The translations under genes and the position numbers were made by a program. A stretch of DNA of 64,000 nucleotides from positions 28,436-92,435 of the forward strand of contig JAMCZX010000025.1 in assembly GCA_023485205.1 (NCBI GenBank), read 5' to 3'. The notes under the pieces are model-generated. The model saw only the letters and a program-made list of their open reading frames with translations. It ran no database searches and had not been told where the DNA came from. This DNA comes from Candidatus Omnitrophota bacterium. GTDB lineage: Bacteria; Ratteibacteria; UBA8468; B48-G9; DTJG01. Shown piece after piece: positions 54,006 to 63,100 of the stretch (position 1 is the first letter of the stretch; each line of letters begins with the position of its first letter).

Positions 54006-55859
54006 ATGCAATTTCAAAAAAGCCTGTTAATGTATATATGTATTATTTTAAGTATTGGTGCTGTTGTTACTTTTCCCTCCACAGGTAGAGCAAAAAACAA
54101 ATATCTTTTGAATGATAAGTTCTCATCAAAAAGTATTAGTCATAAGATTTGGATTTTTTCAAAGAAAGGACTGACTGAAAATAATGGACGATTACTCTTC
54201 TATCCCGTTGCAGAAAATTCATCGTGGAATATCCCATCTATCTGGTCAAAAATGTCATTCTCCAGAAATGATATTGGAGCACTTGGGGCTTCTGTTTGTT
54301 TCTATGTCAGTTCTAATCCATATGGGCCTATTGTTGGATTTGCTGCAAATTCCAGCACATCCAATCCACTGACTAATGCACATGGCATTTTTTACTCTTA
54401 TCCGTTTTTCTATGTAACAGGAATATTATCAAATTTTGATATGGGTATACCCGGCCAACGGGTACATTCTATGAACTATTTGATGGTTACAATACCCCGA
54501 CCAGGAGGCGGTTATTTGTATGCAGTTTCTGGTGGAGATTATGGCACATTCCCAAAGGCAACACTTCTGTGGGAAAGCAACACTGGGAATGAAAAAAAAC
54601 TTTATGCAACAGTTACATCAAAAAATCAGGTATGCAGTCTAAATTTTGTGAGACTTCTTAAAGCGTCACAGATGCCGGCTGTTTACAGAAAAAGGTATGG
54701 ACTTGTTATTGCAGGTGATACATTTAATCGTAAAAATGGGCCTGCAGGAAATACCGAATTTGGAAAATTTAAATGGAGTGGCAAAGGAGCAATTATTAAA
54801 AACAACAAACTTTCCCCCGGTAATGGACAGACAGCAATGCTAACCGATGTTGCTAAACCACCATATATTATTGAAGTTAGTGTTTTAACACCAAACAAAA
54901 AATCACCACGGTCTGTTACATTGAGTTTTAGACAGGCACAAGATGGTAAAGCAATTTCATTTCTTGCAAATAATTCATATGTGCAGTTATTGGACAGTTA
55001 TACCAACAAAGTACTTGACCAAACCGGCGCATGGACGCTTCCTTTAGGAAAAAGCCAACTTCGTATTGTAGATTGGGGGAATCACATTACCTGTTTTATA
55101 AACAATCAGCCTGTTTTACAGGGTACAACTACTGATGGAGTAAAAGGTACCGGTATTTCCCTGGTAAACAATACAGGCTCAAAATTTACAGATTTTTCTA
55201 TTTGGCCTCAAAAGATTATGCTGCCATCCGCACTGGGTCCGATGTCGCCAATAGTTGTTGGAGGAAATAAGATTGCAGGTGATAACTTTTCAGGGAAAAA
55301 TGGAACATCTCTTTCAAAGTATAACCACAAATGGATTACAACAGGTGGCGGTGGTGGATGGGAAATTGAAAATGGGCATGCTGAACCAACAACCGGATGG
55401 TTTGCAGTCCAAGATGTTGGAACTCCAAATCAGGAATCCAGTGCTGATATAACATTCCCCAAAACTGCACCGCCAAATCTATCAAGCGGCGACTGGTTTT
55501 GTGGGGTTGTTTGCAGGTATACCAATCAAAATTCATATATTTTTTCACGGTTTATCTGGCAAATGGGTTCAATAGAAATTGAAACATGGGAATTTAGACC
55601 CGGTAAACCAACTCCACAATTGAACGCTGTTAATTTAGGTTATAAAGCAATCCTGCCCGGTTCAACCCACAGAATAAGTATGGATGTTTATGGTAAATAT
55701 GTTTCGGTTTATTTTGATGGGAAATTAGTTTCACAATCAATTACCAAGCTTCTTACAGGCGATAAATGCGGAATTGCGAGAGAAAAATCTAATGTCTGGG
55801 GAGTATCATCATGGAGTCACTGGGTTGCCAGAAAAACATACCTCAAAATAAACAAATAA
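54006..55859 (+). CDS. Secreted protein with three jelly-roll (LamG/concanavalin-like) repeats
   Basis: A 617-residue protein with a signal peptide (residues 1-29, ending near TGRA). It consists of three beta-sandwich units, each opening with a similar motif: NDKF near residue 36, AGDTFNRKNG near 236 and AGDNFSGKNG near 424. Each unit has later strands of the type SVYFDGKLV or TCFINNQPVLQG, as in LamG, GH16 or 3-keto-disaccharide hydrolase-like domains. Such units bind or, less often, cut polysaccharides. AAAGGAG precedes the ATG. It is divergent from the 17-kb operon and followed 27 bases later by a sugar isomerase-like gene. Confidence 0.72.
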   Translation: MQFQKSLLMYICIILSIGAVVTFPSTGRAKNKYLLNDKFSSKSISHKIWIFSKKGLTENNGRLLFYPVAENSSWNIPSIWSKMSFSRNDIGALGASVCFYVSSNPYGPIVGFAANSSTSNPLTNAHGIFYSYPFFYVTGILSNFDMGIPGQRVHSMNYLMVTIPRPGGGYLYAVSGGDYGTFPKATLLWESNTGNEKKLYATVTSKNQVCSLNFVRLLKASQMPAVYRKRYGLVIAGDTFNRKNGPAGNTEFGKFKWSGKGAIIKNNKLSPGNGQTAMLTDVAKPPYIIEVSVLTPNKKSPRSVTLSFRQAQDGKAISFLANNSYVQLLDSYTNKVLDQTGAWTLPLGKSQLRIVDWGNHITCFINNQPVLQGTTTDGVKGTGISLVNNTGSKFTDFSIWPQKIMLPSALGPMSPIVVGGNKIAGDNFSGKNGTSLSKYNHKWITTGGGGGWEIENGHAEPTTGWFAVQDVGTPNQESSADITFPKTAPPNLSSGDWFCGVVCRYTNQNSYIFSRFIWQMGSIEIETWEFRPGKPTPQLNAVNLGYKAILPGSTHRISMDVYGKYVSVYFDGKLVSQSITKLLTGDKCGIAREKSNVWGVSSWSHWVARKTYLKINK

Positions 55860-55886
55860 GTTATGCATAAATATATTTAAAAAATA

Positions 55887-56645
55887 ATGTTATATATAGG
55901 ACTTGTATCTATTACATTTAGGAATCTTTCACCAAAAGAAATAGTTAAGCTTGTTGCAAAAACAGGATTAGATGGAATTGAATGGGGAGGAGATGTCCAT
56001 GTTCCTCCCGGAGAAATAGAAAAAGCCAAAGAGATAAAAAAGATTACTGAAGATTATGGTATTAAAGTATCATCTTATGGGTCTTATTATAATGTTGAAA
56101 ACAAAGATACAGATTCTTTTAAAGATGTTTTAAATACAGCAATTTATCTTGGTGCACCTATTATTAGAGTCTGGGCGGGGAATAAAAGTTCGGACCAGGC
56201 AGATAAAGAGTATAGGAATTACATCATAAAAGAATCCAGAAAAATAGGAGAAATAGCAGCAAAAGAAGGCATAACAGTCGCTTATGAATACCATGGAGGA
56301 ACTTTAACAGATACCAATGAATCAACCCAAAGACTTTTAGAAGAGGTTTCCTGTGATAATATAAAATCTTACTGGCAGCCACCTGTAGGAAACACTTTTA
56401 AGTATGCTATGGAAGGATTAGAAAAAATACTTCCATGGCTGACAAATGTACATATATTTTACTGGGATAAAACAGGTAAAAGAAAAACAATGTCAGAAGG
56501 CAAGAATATTATAAAAAGATATTTGGAAAAAATAAAAATTACAGGTAAAAACCATTTTATTCTAATTGAATTTGTAAAAAATGATTCAGAAGATATATTT
56601 TTAGAAGATGCAAAGACCTTAAAAGAAATATTATCAGAATTATAA
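55887..56645 (+). CDS. Sugar phosphate isomerase/epimerase-like TIM barrel
   Basis: A 252-residue protein of the xylose-isomerase-like TIM barrel family, which includes sugar and keto-acid epimerases and inositol enzymes. Typical segments are LVSITFRNLSPKEIVKLVAK, GLDGIEWGGDVHVPPG (first metal-side residues), SSYGSYYNV, TVAYEYHGGTLTDT and a C-terminal LIEFVKND. Metal-ligand Glu and His candidates are in EWGGD, YEYHGG and LIEFV. There is no binding site before the ATG, so it may depend on the upstream gene for translation. It converges on, and overlaps by six bases, the GxGYxYP gene. Confidence 0.88.
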   Translation: MLYIGLVSITFRNLSPKEIVKLVAKTGLDGIEWGGDVHVPPGEIEKAKEIKKITEDYGIKVSSYGSYYNVENKDTDSFKDVLNTAIYLGAPIIRVWAGNKSSDQADKEYRNYIIKESRKIGEIAAKEGITVAYEYHGGTLTDTNESTQRLLEEVSCDNIKSYWQPPVGNTFKYAMEGLEKILPWLTNVHIFYWDKTGKRKTMSEGKNIIKRYLEKIKITGKNHFILIEFVKNDSEDIFLEDAKTLKEILSEL

Positions 56646-58943
56646 TATAAAATTTGTATATAGGTTTACAATTTCTTCAGGAGTAACCAATACTACATCT
56701 TTGCCTAATTTTAGACTTGCCTGAAAAACATCCTCAGGTGTAAACCACCAGTTTACCAAAGAAAAATGAACAAACAGTGGTTTTTCCAGTCCTGATAATT
56801 TATTAATCCTTGCCACAATATACTCTGCTGGATTTTCCGGGGGTTTTTCACATGGTTCAAATGAATGAAAAACAGGTATATTTTTCTTATTACCAACAAT
56901 ATAATTAGCAAGATGATAAGGACATGGATGTCCATTATAATCAGCAAGAATGCCCTTCAGCGAAGGCGTATGATTGGCAAATAAATTATAGGTGATATCA
57001 GAAGTTCCAATGTGATGGGTATTTATGGTTTTAATATCTAATTTTTTCAGGTATCTATCGGTTAAATTACATAGGCTCTTTTTTACTTCATACTCCTGTT
57101 TTTTATATAATCTGCCAAAAATATCTCCATAAGTATAACCTGAAGAAAAATGGTCAATAAAATTGTCATTGTCATACTGGGTGTCATAATAATATTTTAA
57201 GAGTAAAGGCGCTATCTCATATATTGCAGGACCAATTGTCCAACCTAATGGAACTTTTCCCCGTCCTTTATTCCCCCACCATCTTTCTTCATGAAACTTT
57301 GACCCTTGATTTACTCCTCCTATCATGTATCCCATATTATCACCATCAGTAAAGACAAAACTTACATATATTTTGTCTTTTTCCAGTGAAATGGGCATTC
57401 TTCTTCTTTGTTTCATCTGATTTTCAATCTCAAAAGATGAATGCACTGTAAGATTATTGTTATAACAGGCAATCATAAGTTTTCCCGCTTCACTCACCAG
57501 ACTTGTAAGTTCTGCTTCATGATATAGCCCATTATAATAAAACATCCCGGAAACTGCGGCAAGCTCATCCAGAGATGCTAAAATATTTATTGCTTCTTTT
57601 ATATCTTCATCTTTTGGGTCAGTATCCAAATGGAATGAAAAAATTTTATGGGAAATAAGATAATCCACCATTTTACCTGTAAATTCAGTATCTTTTTCCC
57701 TGATATGTTTCATATGATAGACTAATTTTTTACTGCAATATGGCAAAAGATGGATTTTAGCCCATTGGTATCCTTCCTTATAATTTTTAAATCTTTTTAC
57801 AAATGTATCCTTTATTGGTAAATCCAGATGATATCTTTCTATTATATCTTTTGTGACTGGAAGGTAGTTTTTAATCCCTGCAAGACTTATACTGAGATTG
57901 ATGGATACAGGGTCATCCGGGTCATATTCCACACACCCTTCAAGATTATCCGCATATTTTTTTATTATACTTTCCTTATCTGTTTCTTTTATCTCAATCC
58001 CTTTGTTGGAAATCAATTCTAAAAGAAAATCATTCCCAAAATATATTTTTTCTCTGCTGCTTCTATTTACCAACCCCTGCAAAGAATGAAAAAGGAGTTT
58101 ATCCTCTAATGTTTCTGGCAGGTCTTTTATGAGTAAAAGAGAATTTGTTGTAGAGTTTTTATGAAAAATATTTTTAGGTTCAGTCCCTTTTTTTATTTTT
58201 ATTTGTTTTTCAAAAGGTGATTTAAATTTTTTTATATTATTATTGATTTTTATATAAAATTTTGTATTTATTTGTTGTTTTTCCTTTAATAGGCTGATTA
58301 TACCTGAAAAAAGAATCTTTTCTATTGCCGGTCTTGAAATTATCAGCCTTTCCATTGAAAAACCAACAAAATCAACAATTCCTTTGTATCTCATGCAATT
58401 ATGTCTAATCCATCCGCATACATATCCTTTTAAGTTGCCTTCTTTTTCACATCTAAGTACACCATAAAATTCATCTTCCTCAGGCAAGGATAAAGTGTTT
58501 ATAACATACGACCAGAAATATCTATAAGAGTTTATTTTAATACCTGCTGTAGAAAAAAATGGATTCTTTTTTTCTGGAACAATAGCATCTGCCTGGCAAA
58601 CAGGAAAAAGTTCAGGAAGCCCTAAACTTTCATGGGTTTGTTTTGTTTGTTTTTCTTGATTCCATTTTTGATTTTCATATTTTAACAAGGTGGTAAAAGC
58701 TGGTAATGTTGTTATTAGAGAACCTTGAGCTTCTCTGAACCGGTTAAGGTCATTATTTATAAATGACGGATATATATTGGGATAAAGATTTAGAAGTATG
58801 TTGATATCCTTAAAATCGTTATCATCAGATACATATTTTACCGGCAACCCCATTTCTTTGCATTTTTCATAAATAAAATCCGGTGAAAAACTATGAAGAG
58901 GAATTCTATTTGCCCATTCTTTTACTCTAATAATTCCAATCAT
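56640..58943 (-). CDS. GxGYxYP-type putative glycoside hydrolase
   Basis: A 767-residue protein resembling the GxGYxYP family, putative glycosidases known mostly from genomes of glycan-degrading bacteria. Supporting stretches are SLQGLVNRSSREKIYFGND near residue 280 (the family's N-terminal module), FVFTDGDNMGYMIGG near 530, and HFSSGYTYGDIFGRLYKK, equivalent to the name motif but with YGD where YP is expected. There is no signal peptide, so it would act in the cytoplasm, unlike many relatives. I chose the ATG at 58943 because GGAGGGAG lies just before it; an earlier in-frame ATG at 58982 lies in the preceding gene. Last gene of its unit. Confidence 0.75.
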   Translation of the reverse strand: MIGIIRVKEWANRIPLHSFSPDFIYEKCKEMGLPVKYVSDDNDFKDINILLNLYPNIYPSFINNDLNRFREAQGSLITTLPAFTTLLKYENQKWNQEKQTKQTHESLGLPELFPVCQADAIVPEKKNPFFSTAGIKINSYRYFWSYVINTLSLPEEDEFYGVLRCEKEGNLKGYVCGWIRHNCMRYKGIVDFVGFSMERLIISRPAIEKILFSGIISLLKEKQQINTKFYIKINNNIKKFKSPFEKQIKIKKGTEPKNIFHKNSTTNSLLLIKDLPETLEDKLLFHSLQGLVNRSSREKIYFGNDFLLELISNKGIEIKETDKESIIKKYADNLEGCVEYDPDDPVSINLSISLAGIKNYLPVTKDIIERYHLDLPIKDTFVKRFKNYKEGYQWAKIHLLPYCSKKLVYHMKHIREKDTEFTGKMVDYLISHKIFSFHLDTDPKDEDIKEAINILASLDELAAVSGMFYYNGLYHEAELTSLVSEAGKLMIACYNNNLTVHSSFEIENQMKQRRRMPISLEKDKIYVSFVFTDGDNMGYMIGGVNQGSKFHEERWWGNKGRGKVPLGWTIGPAIYEIAPLLLKYYYDTQYDNDNFIDHFSSGYTYGDIFGRLYKKQEYEVKKSLCNLTDRYLKKLDIKTINTHHIGTSDITYNLFANHTPSLKGILADYNGHPCPYHLANYIVGNKKNIPVFHSFEPCEKPPENPAEYIVARINKLSGLEKPLFVHFSLVNWWFTPEDVFQASLKLGKDVVLVTPEEIVNLYTNFIL

Positions 58944-58960
58944 TTTATCTCCCTCCAGGT

Positions 58961-60100
58961 TTAAACCATGTTTAACCGCCAAAAAAAAGTTTCAAAAGGA
59001 CATATACTCTTTAGTGTTTTAAGACAAGGGATATCAGGAAACCAGTCAGGCGAAGAAAAAAGAAGCCTGACCATTTCTGATTCACTTAAACAAATCTGAT
59101 TCTTTCCTATGCCTTCTTCAAGTTGTATATGTCCATTTGATTTCTTTATTATAATAGATTCTCCATTTTTAATTGTAAATGTAATTTCTTCTCTATCAGA
59201 AAGATTTTCTTTGAAATTTTTCTGATATATCTGAAGAGTATCTTTCAAACTGATAATTTTTATCATGCCTACTGAAATTTTATGCCACCAGGAAGCAACC
59301 TTTAAAATTTTCTGTGGAATTAAAGAAAATGTTGGAAAATGCATTAAAAACTGCTGGGTTCCAAATCTTTTATTCAGATACTTCATTATCTTTAAAATTA
59401 TATCAGGACTGCCTCCATATTCTTCTATAAATTCACCCTGTATTGAAACATAACCAAACTTTTCTTTTTCAACTGCATAATAGGTTAAACTTCCTTGCTT
59501 TTTAAAAATCTCTTTAAATTCTTCATACGTTCTTTCTATCCTGATAGGGTGTTTATTATAAATGTCTATAATTTTTTTGAGAATCTCTTTCTGGCCCAAA
59601 AATCTTTTTGCATTAATGAGTTCTACTTTTAATTTTTCAATACCTCGTGCTGTAATACATACCTCAACTATATCTCCTGAATTTTCATATCCAAAATTAC
59701 TATATCTATGCCTATCCCCCCATAAAATAGAAATAGGGTATTTCTCTTTTTTCATTTCCTCTATCATGGCTTTCATCAAAGAGCTCATATAACCTTTACC
59801 TCTATGCTCATAGGATGTTGAAACAGCTCCAATGCCGCCTAATTTAATTTTTGTATTATTAATTACCATGTTGACAGGGGCTAATCTGATAAGGGAAACA
59901 ATCTTACCATCTTCTTTTATTATGAATGTATTTTCATACCGGGTGTTGTCTTTTTTCCAAACGGAAGGATACGTTTGAGCCCAATAATTATAACCACGTC
60001 CAAAAACCTCTTCAATAAATCTCTGGATTTCATCATACTCATCTTTCTTCGCTCTTAGTATATTCATGTATTCTCCATTGTTTTTAATAAATCCTGTCAT
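58961..60100 (-). CDS. Eis-like GNAT acetyltransferase with C-terminal SCP2-type domain
   Basis: A 379-residue protein. An N-terminal GNAT domain (NILRAKKDEYDEIQRFIEEV, then GIGAVSTSYEHRGKGYMSSL for acetyl-CoA) is followed by a second GNAT-like half and a C-terminal sterol-carrier-like domain (residues about 285-379), the layout of Eis-type acetyltransferases. Those enzymes modify amines on aminoglycosides, proteins or metabolites. It starts four bases after the giant paralog P3 stops; AAAGGA lies before the ATG at 60100, and a second in-frame ATG (60067) also has GGAG. Its job beside glycan genes is unknown; acetylation of an amino sugar is one idea. Confidence 0.82.
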   Translation of the reverse strand: MTGFIKNNGEYMNILRAKKDEYDEIQRFIEEVFGRGYNYWAQTYPSVWKKDNTRYENTFIIKEDGKIVSLIRLAPVNMVINNTKIKLGGIGAVSTSYEHRGKGYMSSLMKAMIEEMKKEKYPISILWGDRHRYSNFGYENSGDIVEVCITARGIEKLKVELINAKRFLGQKEILKKIIDIYNKHPIRIERTYEEFKEIFKKQGSLTYYAVEKEKFGYVSIQGEFIEEYGGSPDIILKIMKYLNKRFGTQQFLMHFPTFSLIPQKILKVASWWHKISVGMIKIISLKDTLQIYQKNFKENLSDREEITFTIKNGESIIIKKSNGHIQLEEGIGKNQICLSESEMVRLLFSSPDWFPDIPCLKTLKSICPFETFFWRLNMV

Positions 60101-60104
60101 TTTT

Positions 60105-63100
60105 TTATTCCTTTAATAGTGAAGATAGTAAAGCGTCTATGAAATTATTATTATTGGGTTGGGTAAGTGTATTTCCTATCCTGCCTAATCTTCCGTCAGC
60201 TGTATTATATGCGGTCCAAAGATTATTAATAATCGTCTTATTTGAAATAATAATAACCTGTCCTTTTCCGATATTTTTTTCAACAATAAGCGGTGTCTTT
60301 TCAAATTTAAGAAGTGTTTTTGTGTTTTTATCAGATGAAAGGTTTAATCCACTACCTGATGAAAAATAAATCCTGTATTTTGCTTTTTTAAGCAAAGATA
60401 TATTACCTGAGAAAAATTTTGAATCATCAAAACCTGTATTTTTTACAAATGGGTCATTTTTATAGTTAAATTCAACTTTTTGAGTATTCAGGGATATACC
60501 ATAATTATTAATCCATTTATTAGCTACTTGCTGATTATTTCCACAAACAAAAATCAGTCTGCCACCATTTTTCAAGTAATCATCTATAATATTTATATCC
60601 TGGTAGGCAGGCTCTTTTGATGGCTGAAGTATCACAAGAAGTTTTACTCCATTTAAAGACGTAGTAGTCAATTCAGTATTTGTATTTTCAATAATAAGTG
60701 GAAACTCACTTAGACTTGTAAATAGTCGGCTGTATCCATTTTTCCAGAAATTTGACCAGACAGGTTTTTTATCCGGACTGTAATATGAATCAAGCAAAAT
60801 AATTCCTGCCTGAGAAGCAGAAATTACTTTTGTCCATGGTAGAGTAAGATGCAATGGATTTTGTGGCGGAAGAAATGTTTGTAGAATTCCTTTTCCTAAT
60901 TGACTATAGTGTTTTCTATAATCAGAACTTAAAGCAAAATAATCTTTTGGAGTGAGTTTATATGTATGGGGAAATGTAATATTTATTTTTTCTTCATACA
61001 GGTTGTTATCAGAAATAAGTTTGAGTTGGCCGGTTTTATAGTTAATCCATGCCCTTGTTCCATAAAATCCATCATTATTTTTATCAAGAAGAAAAGTATT
61101 CATATACCCGGCTTTATCCCTGGCAAAACATGCCTCAAAATAGGTTGCCCATGGCCTAACAAATTCAACATCTCCAGCCCAAACACCTGCATCCTCTGTT
61201 CCTGTATAAAATATTTTTTTCCCTTCTGGAATCTTTGGAATATCGTTTGTAAGAACCTCATATCCAAACTTTGCCCCTTTTATATGCCAGTGTGCATCAA
61301 CAGAGGAGTAATAAAGAGGAAACAGAGAAACAGGTTTTTTGCTTTTAATTATATCGTAGCAACCATTGCCCGGAACACTCCAAAACTGATATGCTTCCGG
61401 ATTGGCAATACTCTGATATTCGCGATATTTGTTGTCATAATATGCTACAAGAGCAATAGCTTTTTGTTTTAAAGCCCAATACCATGGCTGCATCCATTTT
61501 TTGTTTGATATTGTTAATGGTTTTTTAAAATTCCATCCAGCAGGCGGCACCCATGAACCCATTATTCTAATCTTATGTTTGGGTGAATAATAATCCTTAA
61601 ATTCAACAGGTTTTGTAGGGTCATACCCCTGCACCCCAAATATTGCAAAATCCCATTCCCAACCTCGGGTAGGGCTATCCCAGTGCGCATAGGGTGAAAG
61701 ATTTCCATTATGTCTGTATAAATCAAAAACCCATCTTTGAACATTTCTATACCACTGCCCATCAATCCAGTGTTCCATTCCATACCAGCGCATCTGGGCA
61801 TTACCATTATTTGTCAAGCTTATTGTTCCCTGTGGCCAGTCATTGCCTCCTATATAATAAAACCCCCTTTTATCAAAAACTTTTCTGACCCCTGACCAGT
61901 AAGTCATATAATCTCCACTTCCATAATGAGTTCCTGACATTGCATTTGTATATCCATTGGTGAAATCTATTGTAAGCCCACGAGGTGGATTAATCTTTTG
62001 AAAATCAAACTTGAAAAACCCTTGCTGACTTGACCTGGTATGAGGAGGAACAGGTCCATTTCCATATTCTCCTGACCATGTATCACTATGACCTGTATAT
62101 CCTATATTCCATAAGCCTTCACCATTAGTATCAAGTGAAATAATACTGCCATCAGGTTTTCCATTTAAATCAAATTGTTCTCCCCAATATCCGGTAACAA
62201 ACCCGACATTATAGTTGTCATAACAGTTCCATATTTCAAATGTTACCTTTCCATCATCAACAATACCACCACGGAAGAAACTATTAGCGACAAATTCACC
62301 GTTTTTTGAAAAGTCTTGAAAGATTGCTGTGGGATATTTTAAGTCACGACTATCCATTACACCATCCTGATTGCCATTATCTATAGGAGTATATACATTT
62401 AATTTTGTGGGAATTTTTGAATCTTTGGAAGAAATAAATTTAAAAGCACACTGTATACTATTATCGCTATCCATACTGAAAAACCATTTTGAGGAAAGAA
62501 AATCAGGTTTTCCTGTTCTTCCTGGAATAACATACACTGTGCTGATATCTTTGCTATTATCAATATCAAAATTTTCCCGGGATATAAACTGACCGTTTAT
62601 TTTCATTACAGATATTGGCGGAGTGCTTTCCATTAAAAGTTTTCTCCCTGAAATACTATCATTACCAATCCCAAATATCATACGGACCCTTTCAGGTAAA
62701 ATTTTTGTAATAGTATTCTCAAGAATACTTGGAGGATAATTATGTCCTGTCATCTGGCTCTTGGGGCTGATACCAGGATAGATAAGAGCTGTTTTTTCTT
62801 TCTGATTTCTATTTATCTGAAGTTCTGTGCAACCCGGAGTTGCACAGAACCATAGCCCTGCTCCGCCAGAATCAATAAATGCCCAATCAGCTGGATATGC
62901 TATTGGCAAAGGTCTTGTAGTAGAACCTGTTGGTGTAGGGTCTGCCTGACAATTTGCATCAAAAAGTGTAACATAGACTTCTTTTACTTTATTTATTTTC
63001 AAATAATAATCTTTTGGCGCATCAATATTAAATAAATCAGAATTGTTATAGAAATAATAATCTCTTCTTTTTTGACCTGTGCCTACTTTTACCAAAACTA

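Noticed and set aside
60966..62400. DxNxDG segments in the third giant as dockerin repeats.
   Set aside because: They are isolated acidic loops and not the paired 22-residue repeats of dockerins; calcium binding alone is plausible.
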